A stretch of 64,000 nucleotides of DNA. Source: Lineus longissimus (Eukaryota > Nemertea > Pilidiophora > Heteronemertea > Lineidae). Of this stretch, positions 37,901-51,745 are shown piece by piece (positions within the stretch are counted from its first letter, which is position 1; each line of letters opens with the position of its first letter). The position numbers and the translations under genes are program-made. Where the stretch lies: NCBI RefSeq assembly GCF_910592395.1, contig NC_088314.1:2232001-2296000 (forward strand), written 5' to 3'. Below the pieces are notes generated by a model that ran no database searches, was not told the origin of the DNA, and worked only from the letters and a program-made list of their open reading frames with translations.

Positions 37901-40900
37901 CACATTTGGATGAATCTTGAGTCAAGCTAATTGACTCCATCTCCAATACTTATATGCTTGATTTCATCCTAAGGTTCACCAAAATAGCATGTATATTTGT
38001 GTACATAAATGCACTCAAGATTCAGTTAAGCTGAGATGGCATACCATTCAGTGCTTGATTTCTCTTGATTTGGCCTGCAATACTTGTGCATTTCTTCAGA
38101 GCTTTCAAAACGATTCGTCTGAGAATCTGGCCTTGTTAGTATGAATCTGAGACACGCATCCCTGATTTCAATCAAATCGTTCTCGGTGCTGTGTTTTAGG
38201 GAATAGCCAGCCTCGGACGTCTGATTATTGCAGACGACAGATAATCCAGGCTCGACACTTCAGCAGACGATCAATCTTACTGCGTTCCTCAGAAACCCTT
38301 TGATTGAATCTAACTTCTTGTGTCCCTCAGTCAAGGCACATATTTCTTTTTTGTTTTCATCAGCGCTTACCTTTAGTTGTGATGCAGAAGAACGATATTG
38401 TGCAATGACTTTTCCTTTCGAGAACTGCCACGCTTACCTCTTCTCAAATATCTGGCTTGTTCGAACATAAATGTTGTTTAACCCTGCAGTATTAGCGGGA
38501 GAAAACTATCGTTCTTGCAATTCTCGGAACCTTACTGAAGTCAGCGGGAATGTTAAGTGCCGTAAGTCATCCGCAGTTAATGTACCGGGTATCTCCACCA
38601 TCTAAAACTAGTTCTTGAAACACACCAGAGCTCCATGCCCGAAGGCGTATAAACACTGATCAAGCTATCTTGGTGTTGCGTTGAGTCAAGAAACGTCCGT
38701 AACATGTTGACACCTGCTTTTTGTACTCGATGATGAACAGATACTCGTATTAATCAGCCTCTTTGATTCATCTTGAGTCTCAAGGCTCAACATTCAACTA
38801 AAACCTGTTTCTAAAACCCACCCATTTCATATCGTTTCAGGTTCATAAGTCAGTTGCCTATCCACTCGCTCAGTACAGGATTTATATGTGACAATATACC
38901 AGGCTTAGTAGGAAAGCAAAGGAGACTGTGCCGAAAATACCCGGACGTCATGATAAGCATTAGTGATGGGGCACGGCTCGGGGTCAAAGAGTGTCAACAT
39001 CAGTTCGGGAAGAGCCGGTGGAACTGTAGCACATCTGATAGAGATTCAACTGTATTTGGTAAACTCATGTTAAAAGGTAAGAGGTTTTATGTCAGCAGGT
39101 TTTATTCCAGCAACCATTTCATTCTTTTTCTTTTTCTTCGTCTTCGTCTTTTCTTCGCCTTCGTCTTCTTCTTATACCAGATGGTAGGCCACTGACTTAC
39201 ATGTAAGAAAGCTAACGTTAGCCTGGTTGTAGTTTCTTCAGGTTGCCTATTGTACACTCAACGGAAGTGGGCAGAAAAAGCCTCCAGCTTCCATAAGATG
39301 CGATCCACATTTTATAAAGAACAACATGGCGGTCTCGTCTGCTTCAATGGTCGCTTAGGTCACTAAATGATACGCCATGTTTTGTCATCAATTGCTTTCG
39401 TTGTTTCCTTTGTTTGAAAATTATAGCTTCCATCCTTATGAATGGAGAACACTTTCTCCTCGCCAATTTAGATAATCTATCTTAGGAATTCTTTTGGGGA
39501 TAGAGAGGGAGCACATTCCAAACCTTCCCAACACCAATAAGTTACAGGACCTCATGCTGACACTTTATTTCTATGAGGCAGACAGTGTCTATAGCCTTGA
39601 CGACAATCTTGAAAACGAACTAGGATTGCTTGGGAAACGCTGTGAGATGTTCTGTTGGAGTTTCGAAATACTTTCGACATGAAGATAGGATGACGAATCC
39701 ATCGTCATAGAAAGATCAAGACATAAACATGATTTTGAAAGCATCGTCAGAAATGGTGATGAGGATTAGCTAGAATCTCGAATTATGGAATACTGGAGAG
39801 AAAAACTAATTTATGCCTGCACGTAAACATTGTGATATAGACATATAAAAAAGGGGTGAAAGCCCAGGGTACATAGTATTTTCAACATGACGATATTGTG
39901 CAATGACCCGGGGGCTAAAATTCTTTAATTGTCACTAAAATATGCTGTGAATTATTTCAATCTTGTAATACTCGATATGATCAACAGCCCAGAGACACTT
40001 CGCAGAACAAGACAGTAAGCCTAGTCATTGAAAATAATTTCTGTTTTCATAAGGGTAAAAACGACATTTACTTAATAATAAGGGCGGATTCCTTAAATTA
40101 TTTCAATATTATTTCGAGGCCTATATCAGTCATTTTTGGTTTAAGGCCTAGGACTTTTGATATTGTACAATGTAAGCCTATAGGAAGTGTGCAGATAAGG
40201 CGTAGGTATTTCCCAAGTTCTCCTCCCACATTTCATCTATCTACTAGCCTCAAAACAATTTTGGAGGAATGTATCTTGCCTAAAACAATTCCTTCAAAGA
40301 CTTCATGTCTTTTGATGTCATCTAAAAATAGGCGATTTGGTGAGAAATAGCAAATGAGAGTGTTCCTACATAATTCGTTCTTACATCATTTTCATCGCTG
40401 CTTCCATATTTTCACACAAATTCGTAAACTTTTTCATAAATTCAGAACTTTTCAATGTAATGCTTTACAAACGAATTAATTCGCCATTGCTACTAAAAGC
40501 ACCGACTTCCACAACAATCTCCCAACGAGAGGATAGCTCAATTTGCTCCGTAGCAAAGTACGTCAGTAAACAGTGCTAGTATCACTAAAGCTACCAATGG
40601 GGAGGCTTGGAGATTGCTTTCACAAATGTCAGTTGCCGAGAAAGGTAGAGCAAAAACTGTACATCCATGAAAAGGTGTACTTTTGACATTACGTTCAATC
40701 ATCTGAGACCTTGATGGCTAGTTGGACGACTTTTTTCTCTGTTGAGCATCTAACTCTAATATCTTTCTAATAAATTAATGATCCATTATCAGATTTACAA
40801 AACTAATCCAAAACTTGCTTTCACTGATCTGGCCAGCCCCATCCATTTCATCACGGAGTCACCGCCACACAATGGTGACGTCATCCGCGGCCGACGACTT

Positions 40901-43900
40901 TTCATCAAATCTTCCATCGGTGCTCTTTGACGTCTAGATCTCAATAGCCAGGAAAGAATGGCTAGATATTTTAATCAGTGATTAGACCTTTAATTCTGTT
41001 GTTGGATTAGCAGAGCCGTGCACGGTGGTCTCTTGTCGGGGGCACGGGATTTGTGACTGGGTCGTCAGGTGCGGAGCCGAAGTCAATGCAGTGTTTGGGT
41101 CAGGACATGGCTTAGTTTTATTCTAAAGCCATTATTATCCTTTTTTTGCCAATTGTTACCAAATTCGGTGAAAAACAGTAAATCGGCTCACAACGTCAAT
41201 ATATTAATCGAGACATAGGACAACTCCATTGGTACATGTATCTTCTAACCTTCTTTAGACCATGAATGCCGATCATGCCGTTGATGTCTCTAATCAAAGG
41301 AGGCTTTTGACGTGCAACGCCGATATGTTGGCATGTAATAGACTCTCGTAAAGTCCACCAACATTAACATAATATCGGATTCATGTTCCTGTACTGGGAC
41401 TATTCCAGCTGAAATCAACACCATTCAAAGTTAACTAAGATTTCAGAATCAAGATTGACAGTTGATAACCGAAAGCTATCATAGTCCCGAGGTACTTTTC
41501 CCATTCACATGGCGGGTATTAAGCCCTGCTCAGCCCAGATTATCCGCCTCCCGTCCCCTCGCATCACCCAGGCCACAGGAGGCCCTGACCCAGGGGCCAG
41601 GAACGCCCAATGCCACAGCCAACAAACGCTGAGACTCACAGAACAATCATACGAATCTCCCAGGCGAAATTGCCAAACCCCACCAGTAACCATTTTGGTC
41701 TTGTAAGCGTCCCCTTCAGTTGTTAGCACACATTTATGGGTAGTAAATTATATGTCTTTGGGGTATTTTTGAAAATAGGACAGCCCACTGCGTCGAGGCT
41801 TCCAAGGTACCCAACCCAAATGACGTGGAGGTCAAATCGTTGAATTGGTGCTGATATTCCTTTTGGCATGTGAGTGTGACTGCTTTGGGGAAGAAGGCAG
41901 AACACGATCGCATCAGAATACGCATCGAGACAGCTGATGGTCTTCTTCTGGTCGAATCGTGTATTGAGCGGTCGCGTTCACTCTTCTTGTGGATGTCTGC
42001 ACTGCAAGGTTCATCCTAATCTTACGTATCAAAGTGCCTTGATATTTCGACAGCGAAAGCAACACTGCCACGGTGCAGTTTTGTCATCGTCGTTGTAAAG
42101 GTTTTTGGCATTGGTACAACAACCTGTTACTCATAAGTTACGAAAATTTGACCACAGTTGGTTGAAGCCGAAAGACAGGCCTGGAAGACAAGCATCTACT
42201 TAAACTTCTTTCACGCGCCATCCTGTGAGCCTATAGCAACTACATATTTTATGATACAAAACTGATTCTGAAGTACTTTGTGCATAATATCTAAGGAAGC
42301 ACAACTCGAGAAGCCTGGGAAGAGGCTCCGGGACTCGGGAGCAACCGCCATTGGGAGCGGTCGGTGCCGGCAGCTCTGTGACCTCGAGACTGGCTATCTG
42401 GTCTCTCTACGCCTCTCCCCTCAGAACGACAATGGCTTACCAAACTCTCACCCGCTCCGGGGTGCTATATGAAACTTGCATCATGGTCTAAGACCAACTG
42501 AAGTTGTTTGCCTGTAGTGTGCCTGAATGGGGAGCCCCGTAGCTTCCATCACAATGGCCTTGATAGAGATAGAGGCGGAAACTTTGATGGACTATCTGCA
42601 ACCGAATCTGCCTACTTAGCTTTAGGAAAGTGAGTATATTTAACCATACCGTGCCCTTAGAACATATTCTACAGGCAATTGGCTCAGATAGCCCGAAACA
42701 ACCGCCATATGGCTTGAGAGCAAAGAGCTGGCTAATTGTTACTTCAGGCTTTCTAGTGGAATTTTGATATCTTTGTCCCTTGTTGATAGGTTTGGGCGAT
42801 TCCCCTATAGCGCACCCCGGCTTCTCTTGCCTCTGATCTTCGCCATGGCCAGGGGACATTTCGGCTCAACCCGTGGCGCGTGGCTGATGGCGGCGTGTTT
42901 GGCCCTCACACCTGCTCTAGGGAGTCTTACCTCAAGCTCTTTCCCTCTTACATACCAGTTTAGACTCTTTGTCTTCTGGCTTAACCCTGTCATGGCCGCC
43001 AGGGACTAAATGCCTCCAACTCCAATGGGACGATACACGCACAAACTGCTGCAGTTAACTACAATCCCTAAGCAATCACAAAACGAAGACGAAGATTGCG
43101 ACAACCAGAAACTGAAAATACATGTTGTTTCAAATTTGCTCCACTATCAGTTAGTTAGACTGGTATCAAATATTAGTTATCTTTGCTATTCTTTAGTTTA
43201 TACACGAACTTGAAGGCAAAGATGACAGAATTTCCTCTGATTACAAATTGGGTTGTTAACATGTATATCACGAGGGAATAAAAGTGGTACAAGGTTCGAA
43301 CCTACAACATTTCACTCTCTGTTCGGAAGCAGATCACTGTCCCCGTATCATTGTTTCCCCACAAGACAGAGTGTTATGTAACATTTTGACAGGCCACGTG
43401 CAGCTGGGATATTATTTACCCGTCACGGTTGGTCGTGAGATGGCAAAGACAATAAAATGGCTGAGGGATGCACGAGTTGCTTGCCGAAGGATTTGAAGAA
43501 GAGAAGATGACGACGGTGAGCCCGTGGCTGTTGGTCGGGGTGGTCTGAAGGGTGCCTGCGACTCTTGTCCGAGAGGTTCAGATCTTATCAGACGCAGGTG
43601 CTGACGATTGCGGCCATGAGTGTGGCTTTCATTGCAGTCTTTCGATTTAATGTTGTCCATTTGATCAGAAAAGAAGCTCCGTTCAAACGAGAAATGATTG
43701 GAATAAGCCATTCGGCAGCCTCATTTTCTAAGATGCTGTCAGAGAAGTAATGACCAATATTTCAAGAATCAGCAGATGTAAAAGTTGGGAAATTCACTTT
43801 TGCAGCATAAAACTCGAGACCCTAACAAGGTGCCATTGGCAACTTCCAGGTCCGTTTTGATGACATTTGTAAGCTGGCCATTGACGAATTGAAAGACATG

Positions 43901-46900
43901 TTCGGTTTATAATGTTAAAACCAAATGTTTATGGAAGCTGTTTGCAGTGATTGTGAAGGCGCGGCATCCTTTTGTTAAATCTTCTCTCTAATGATTACTC
44001 CAGTGAAAATCCCATTGTCCCATTCTTTGTCGGCAAAAACATTTACTAAGCTGCCGACCTTTTGGTGAGAAGCTTTCCCTAGCTGGTCAGCTGCAGTGGT
44101 AACGTTAGTTTAGTTCTGCCGCTAAAATGATCAAAGAATTAAGCAAGGAACGCCGAGGTGCGTCCAAGGGGAAAGTTCCGGCGCTGGGCACCACCCCGTG
44201 GTGGAGTCACCTTTGTTGATAGCTAGCCCCGCATGGGATGTCTTGAGAAAGGCCCAACCACAGCCTGTTCACCGCCAAAAATTGCTCCTCACACAGCGTA
44301 AATTGAGAAGGAAAATGTTGTTACAACAGCGGGTAAATTGTTACAACTCTCTCCCCCTTGACTTCACAGGTAAGGCAAGCAGCGAGACGCACCTAATTCT
44401 GTCATGGCGGATCTATTTGGAGCTTCAGTGAATACAGCCCAAGTGGCGAGGATCATCAGTTAAAGTGGTCGTTTCAGTTAATTTTACGGTTGTTGGCGAG
44501 TATTTCTTATCAGTGTTTAACACGGGGAGGGCCAAACTGTGGGGGGTAATATCGTTGACCGTCCATGTGGATATTTCATACAAAAGATTAATATTTTTGG
44601 ATTGAGTTCCAAATTTTGATATTGGACACTATTTGGTGAGGGAACGTCAATTAAGATTAGGGCCACTGCGTATCAACAAGTACACGGTCCTTAATTTGAC
44701 GACTATTTCATGGATGAAATAGGGAGGAGAATGACTTGTCACTTTAGGTCCGATGCTAGGAACTGGACTTCTCCATCCGTTTCTTGAGACGGACGATAGT
44801 GTGCAATAACATTGCATTCAAAACGAGACAGGAATATTCAATGCCCCTCCAAGTCCTGCAGCCAGCAGTAAAAAAGGCAAAACTGAGAAAAAGAACGGTT
44901 CATCAGTTCAAGTCGACCTGGCCAAGAAAGCCTTAAACTCATCATTACATCGGCAGAAATAGTATATCGAGGACGTTCATGGTCAAACCCCACGTTGAGA
45001 ACCCCCGGTATCACTCTGAGAACCGTATGTTCACAAGCTTTCCCAGTCTTGCAACCAAATGCTACAAAATCAAAAAGTGAAGAGAAAATAGTTATCCAGA
45101 TTAATTTATAAACCACCTCAAATTTCTCAAAAACCCCATGCTGATACGACATAATATTAAGCGAAAAACCACATTGTAACAAGCCGTTCCCAAGCACAAA
45201 AATGGCTTTCAACAACGAAATTGAAAAAGAAAATTGTTACCCAACAGTTGGCTAAACTGATTCTTTTCCCCTCAACGGATTTGATGGGCCATTTCACTGG
45301 TATGCCAGCAGTTTGCGGGCAATAATTATACAGTTTTGTCCTGGCACCCTCCGTTGGCATCAAGGGGGCCGGAAGCTCACCCTTTCCCTCCAAACACCTC
45401 AAGAAACATTCGAAATAAATTTAGCAAACCGAGTCGAATTACAAAATTGATAGGTCTCAACTGCTAACAATCGTTCCCACGCGTTTAAGAAAGGCTAATG
45501 TTTTTGCTCATTGTTCTGTGGGCTTGAGAACATGTGCTGACGGGTTGTGATATCAACACGACCGCTGTGGGGTATCTTTGGGCGAGGCTCTCTGGTAACA
45601 CAGGAAAAACTCATCCAACTGGAAGATGCAACGCTGTTACGACTCCTCGAACAGTATCTTTCTGCAATTTGATTCTATTTATAATCGAAGAAACGCGCGC
45701 TCTTTGAAAATTTGCGAAGTAACGTTGTTGGTGGCATCACTTCCGGCGTTACAAAAAATCTCAAAAAACTTCTCGAAGGAAAATTGAAGTTGGGAAGATA
45801 GTAGGATGGAAATGTAAACGTAGGAGAAGAATGTCCATTTGCTTTTCATTCATAAGTCCGTTTCAGATTTGATCCAGTCGTTGATACATAAAGTTGTCTT
45901 CATGAATATAATGTTGAGGACACAACTTGACCATCGAGTTTGCCAAAGGCAAATCCTGGACGGTTCCAAATACGTAGACCCTAAACCCCTTGAATACTTC
46001 ATTTCAACTGCAATGTCTGATCAAATTGTTCCTCTATTTCCAGGCAGCCGAGAGGCAGCATTCGTATATTCCGTGTCCTCCGCGGGCGTTGTCCACGCAA
46101 CAACCAGAGCCTGCAGCAAAGGAGAGCTACAAAACTGTGCCTGCGACCCGCAGAAAAGGGGCAAGAGCCGAGACAGGAGAGGGGAGTTTGAGTGGGGAGG
46201 ATGCAGTGATAACGTTCGTTATGGTTGTGAATTTTCGAGGATGTTCGTGGATGCGAGGGAGAAGAGGGTTCGAGATGCGAGGGCGCTGATGAATCTCCAT
46301 AACAACAGAGCAGGCCGACGGGTAAGTCAGTTATTGAGGCCGACCTCTTACTCTAAATCATAAGAGTACGACTGTCTATGCTGAAAGTGATAAGTCCGAA
46401 GCTGGATCTTCGTCACATGCAGGCCTTTATTGGGAGCATTCTCTTCACAAGTTAGCCGATAACATCTTATGTTTGATTTCCTACATAATCTTCTTCGATC
46501 CTTCGATCTTCTTTATGCGCCGAAGATTCAAACTGAGTGTACCCCTTCAAGAAAAAAAATGGTACTTTGGCGTCACAACATAACCCATTTAAACGCCGGT
46601 AAAACGAAATCCATGGCGCACACGTTTTCTCCTCGAGAGATGTTTCTCTTTCACAAGCTTCCATTATAAAACCAATAGAAATAATGTGAAATAAACTCAT
46701 AAACTTTACGACGGGTGTTCACAACAATGTGTTTTTGTCATCCGCACAAGAGAATTGCCAGCTTCTCCACCCACTATTGCAAAGTTAGTGTGGCTACCCC
46801 CGGGGCCTCGGACAGTAATCTTTGTCCCGCAAATCGTTTCAAATTACACGACGTAGTGCCCGACACAAAAGCTATTTGTAAGTCTCAACAAGTGATGAAC

Positions 46901-49306
46901 GAGTCCTAATGCAGATAATGGGATCTCGTACCACAAGGGATATGGCTAATTACCTAAATATCACGGTAAATATCTCATTATTTTGGAGCAAGAAGACATT
47001 TTCCACGGACAATTAACTAGACACCGTGATTAACAGGAATGTGCGATCGACTGAGTCATGATGGGACAGTGATAGTTATAATTGGCGTAACTAGCGGAAT
47101 GTTCGCTCAAATTATCAAAACTTTCTTGACCATCTTCGTCTTTTCTCCTTTGGACATTATTACCAGTTCAAAATTCAGCTCATCTACTGGGAACTGGAAG
47201 GCATTTAGTTTCACATTTCCCAAAACTTACGCTCAAATCATATACCTGACTGCTGTAACGTACATTGTAATCATAGCACCAGTTGGCTAGCGTCAACTTC
47301 AAAATCAAATGGTGATAATTGCGTATGCATTTTAAAAATAGAAATCGTACTCTGATTTCAACGAAACTTTATGATAAATTATGTCACACCATGTCTGATA
47401 TTCTGTGAAGGTTTCAAAGAATTCGTAAAAGCCGTTATTTTTAAAAAAAATATTCGCATTCGGGGATGTACACTACGTAATAAATTCAATCATTCAATCA
47501 CATTTTCGTACATGTTTCTTTCACGCATTTCAAAGATTCAGGGGAACTTTTGTATGCATCTTAAAATACAGTATACAAGTTATATCATATCAAGGAATAA
47601 AACTGGGGCTAAACTTTAAAGCGACATTTGTAGCGCCGATATCCCCAGTACAGCTTCGTTCCCTGATTCAGCTTGTAACACGACGTTGATATCGCGATCG
47701 CGTACGCTGTAGATTCGCGTAATACTCGCGTGTGTATTAGCGTATAAAATGTACTGCGGGTACATGTGCGGCGGTTTTTACGGAGTTGTTAACGATTTGG
47801 GGCCTTGTACTGTGTGGGGTGCACAGACGGGATGATCGCACGGTTCAATTCTGATTATGCTTCTCTTTCACGCTAAATCTAGCTTTATGAGTAGTGACTA
47901 CAAAATCTTTGAGCGCAAATATCCGCGGGCAAATTTGAAAATTATTATCGGGGTTGATTGACGGGTACTACTTGAGATGTTTTCCCTGGCCCCGAGCGAA
48001 TCTTTATGGTTGCTTTACCAGCTAAGAAATCCGTATAGTACACACAAGATGATTGACATGTTGGAGTTATTGGCAGATGTCCGGGTACCTCACTTTATCT
48101 GAACGCATCAGGTGAACTGGTCGCATTGACATGCCCCCATGTCTATTTAATAATTAAAATGAGGTTAGATTATCAAGATAATACCTGTGAGAAAGAACTA
48201 CATTACATGAACGTTTAAAGGAAGACCACGCTAAGTGTGCGCATACTGTATTACTGCATTAGTGCTCTGTCGGCGCCGTGTAAACTTCTTTTAAAAAGTA
48301 CCAACGTTCCTTAAGTTACCGCTGAATGTTTCTTGGAAACTAATAGGCTTTCTTCATTTCTCTCGACATCCGTGCGTCCATGCAAGTCGAATCGAAAGTC
48401 TAATTTCAAATGAGCAACAAACTCCAAATTTACATTTTTTTCGAAATCTTATCTTTGCAGGCTGTCCAAAAGTTCATGAAACTCCAATGTAAATGCCACG
48501 GTGTGAGCGGATCGTGCGCAATCAGGACGTGTTGGCTGGCAATGATGGAGTTCCGCAGGGTCGGACAGTATCTAAAAACGAAATACAATGGAGCAACACA
48601 AGTTATGATGAACCAAGATGGAACTGGGCTGATCGTTGCCAACAGAAACCACAAGAGGCCCACGCGGTCAGATTTAGTGTATTTCGAGTCGTCGCCGGAT
48701 TACTGTCTCAAAGACCCCAAAACAGGTAATATTCGTTGACGGTTAATCAGATACGCATTTGTTTGGACAAGTTTGTGACAGTTAGGTTTTCAGTTTTACC
48801 CTCCAACTATGAAAGGAACAGCCGTAGCGTGCCAAGTCCAAGATACCAAAACCTTATGAAATCTGTTGATGACGACAGACGGCAGTTCGAAATTATACCT
48901 CCTCTCACAAGTGTTTGGTGCGAGTTCTCCCTCATATCAGAGAAACCTTCAAACAACCAAACATCAGACTATCTCGTAACTTTGGTTTATCAATGTCTTT
49001 CTTTCAATTTCAGGGGCCCATGGTACCGCCGGTAGACAGTGCAACAAGACATCTCTCGGAACCGACGGATGTGACATCATGTGCTGCGGAAGGGGATACG
49101 ATACCTTCACTGTCAAACAAACTACTCAGTGCGAATGTAAATTCGTTTGGTGTTGTCATGTCAAGTGCAAAGAGTGCGCCGAATGGGTGGACATTCATAC
49201 ATGTAAGGGGTCAGTCCCAACAGTAGCCCCTGATGCTCCAACGCCAGAAAAATACTTAAAGAAGCCAATGCGAAAACGGAGAGCAATTGTTCGCGCTCTG
49301 ACGTAA
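34997..49306 (+). CDS. Wnt2: Wnt2 secreted signalling ligand, five coding exons, complete
   Basis: Exons: 34997-35076, 38841-39076, 46044-46321, 48461-48725, 49014-49306 (TAA). They sum to 1152 nt, giving 383 aa, with phases 2,1,0,1 and all GT-AG. Exon 1 encodes a signal peptide (core [10 protein letters not shown]) ending ...CTWW with the second Trp codon split by intron 1, just as in vertebrate WNT2. Diagnostic blocks follow: [110 protein letters not shown] and [11 protein letters not shown]. The lipid-acylated Ser of CHGVSGSC is Ser214. Like other Wnts it should be secreted and bind Frizzled. The tail after the last Cys is longer than in human WNT2 (about 360 aa) and holds RKRR at 373-376. 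Introns 1 (3.8 kb) and 2 (7.0 kb) contain no recognisable gene. Confidence 0.96.
39117..39176 (+). repeat. Polypyrimidine TTC/TCTTCG microsatellite
   Basis: This is an imperfect (TTCTTT)n then (TCTTCG)n tract just 40 nt inside Wnt2 intron 2, with almost no purines except the regularly spaced G. It is a simple repeat and prone to length variation. Confidence 0.85.
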
Positions 49307-51745
49307 AGGACGACATTTTGAACATACAGGACTCGTAATCGTCCAGATGCAAGGTGGTATTTCGAGACGAATTCCTCCGATTCGATGCTGTGGTTTGAAG
49401 GCATTGAGAAGGAACCAAAACCGGAAAGATTGTCATAGATGTGTTAGCAACGCTTGCGCTGGCATTGGCCACGAGGCGCTGTCCTTCGAAGCGATACATT
49501 ACTGATTCACGAAAAAGTGGCCTCTGGCCCAGGGACGTATTGTGTAGAAGAGACTCTGTGTACCAGAGTGAACTTGTGCGAAAGAAGCACATGGGTCTAC
49601 ACGCTTAACCCATCGCCATCGTACGCACAAACGTCCACGATCTCCTTGTAAAATACTAGAGACTTCTTGAGGTGCACCCATAGTGCTAGTATGGTGACAC
49701 TATCGAGATGGCATAATGTTTACCTGGACTGGGGCTTTTTGGAAAGTGTACATATCAAAGACATTATTTAAGTTGTCCGTTGAGCTGTAAATAAGTGTGT
49801 CTGTCATGCATTTATCATGTCCATGAAGTATCTTACCAGTGAAATGTATACATTTTGTTGTTCAGACTTTATTGTGTGTGTGTGTCTGTAAAGGTTGATG
49901 ACAATGGACACAACTGCAGATGGAATTGTGATCAGGGGGGCAGTCAGTAACAGAGAGTACCCTATATGTGAGGTGCAGTACTCTTGTGAATCATCAACTT
50001 TGTATAAAACAGCAATACTCTGTTAAATGCCTTTATTGCGCCACACACATAATTATCAAATTCTGCAGCGCATACCCCAATTCTGGCACTGTATCATTTT
50101 GTACAAACTATCCTTCCAGAGTAGCTGCCTATGGGCAAAAAAAAACTGCGTAAACGAAAGTTATGGTTACAGAAGTCAGACATCATACTGTCCGGTTCCA
50201 TTTGGGACTCTGGAACCAGACTCTGATGTTGACCAAGTGCATCTTGATAACAAATGTCAAAAGACAACAAGCTGCCAAGTACATAACAAACCTTACATCC
50301 AAGATTCAAAATCTACACAAACGGGGCTAATATATCATGTTTGGTATTTGTGGGGACAAGGGTTGCTGTCTCCTGAACCCTCATATGGGGATTGCCAAAA
50401 TTGAGTTCTTTTCGTTGTAATTAGCGAATTCCCGTTTGGTTATCGCATGATTGATTGAACGTCCCCAAGGGAAAGCATGACATCAGAAACTGTCTGTCAT
50501 ATCCAGCTGATTCGGCTCGTCTCTGATTAATCAATGGGTTCTAGGGACCCGAATCTTTGATTTCGGACTTGGGCCAGTAAATTTCTCTTTCCAGTAGTAG
50601 GTCTGTGAACCTTTCCCTTCTACTGCTGCGACGAGTATCAAACCCTGCAGTTCCTCGGTTAACTAGCAGACAAGATATTGTTTTGACGCACGTCACGTGA
50701 AGATCACAGCAAATCGCTTGTTAGCGCACTGCTCAGAACACAAGTTAATGAACGCTGAGTGGGTCCCCTGAAGTCTCTTGTACGACTGCTCTGTTCATTT
50801 TCCGCCAGTGGTCATATGTAAAACGGATTATCTTTAATACTAAATATGTTACAGCGAGCTGATTAGACCTGTTGGAAGACCTTGGTGTGCTAGTCTTCCC
50901 GCTGACCACTGGACACTTGACCAGCTTCCGTGGTATCAAACGAAGGGGTAGACAAGGAACTTGTACCGTGTTCATACTGTCAGCGAAACATATTGAGTTA
51001 CCTTGCACTATGTTAATTTCAAATCCACCGTCAGACAACAAGACAGGCTGTGCCATTTCATTGTGCTTCTTCTGGAGGAACTTTTTTCATCGATGATACG
51101 TCAGTTAGAATCACGCATTCTTAAGCATCAGTTTCACCCAGAGGTAATCTCACAGAAATGCTTGTTGAGGAAGAACTCTGAACCAATGCTTGATTTGGTT
51201 TCAAGGCGGGCGGTGGTGGGGGGGGGGGGGGGGGATTAGGACTTTTCTGTGCAGTAATGGATAAGATTGGGCAAGCGGTCTAGTCCATGAAGATGACAGA
51301 ACCATATCTTAGTTTTTGTATAGACCATGACAGGGGTTGCAATAAACAATATGTATGTACAAATGCTAGTATTTCTAGGGTTCTCCAAAACTGTCAAGGG
51401 CAAACTTGTGAATATTGATGCATATGTGTATGTTGGTCATAGCTATTAATATTATTAAATATTTTGTACAAAATTATTAAACATATTATGATGTTTGTGG
51501 AATAAGTCTACAGTGTTTTTTAATTCAAATGTTAACTCTATGCGAACCCAGTGCAGGATATATGGTCAAAGTCTTGGCAGAGCTAAGGAAGGTTCTGTAA
51601 AGTGTCATCTTACGATTTTGAGACACAAAGTGCAAGGACAAGGGATTTACGCAACCCCATGAAGAATCACTACTCCATGACTTGTGAAATGACAAGGACA
51701 AAGACGGGTTGTATTTCTTGAATAAAGTTCAAACTTTATTTCCAC
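49307..51745 (+). other. Wnt2 3' UTR / convergent intergenic DNA
   Basis: No coding exon is recognisable. AATAAA occurs at 51341-51346 and at 51721-51726, the latter inside a palindrome. A 17-nt G run lies at 51218-51234 and a short TG repeat near 49875. If the 51.7-kb signal is used, the Wnt2 3' UTR is about 2.4 kb. Confidence 0.45.
51721..51740. terminator. Palindromic bidirectional poly(A) signal between Wnt2 and ST7
   Basis: AATAAAGTTC followed by AAACTTTATT forms a near-perfect 20-bp inverted repeat. It places an AATAAA hexamer on the plus strand (for Wnt2) and another on the minus strand (for ST7) within the same 20 bp. It lies between the convergent stop codons at 49306 and 53803. I did not notice another minus-strand AATAAA between here and the ST7 stop. 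Function is inferred from position and sequence only. Confidence 0.55.

Noticed and set aside
42278-43010. Several 60-120-residue frames in Wnt2 intron 2
   Set aside because: Overlapping on both strands, none matching a known domain; the intron spans 39077-46043 and Wnt2 exons 2 and 3 join in phase across it.
43290-43310. A GGTTCGAACC B-box-like word on the plus strand
   Set aside because: No A box or cloverleaf partner arms upstream; it is a palindromic chance match.
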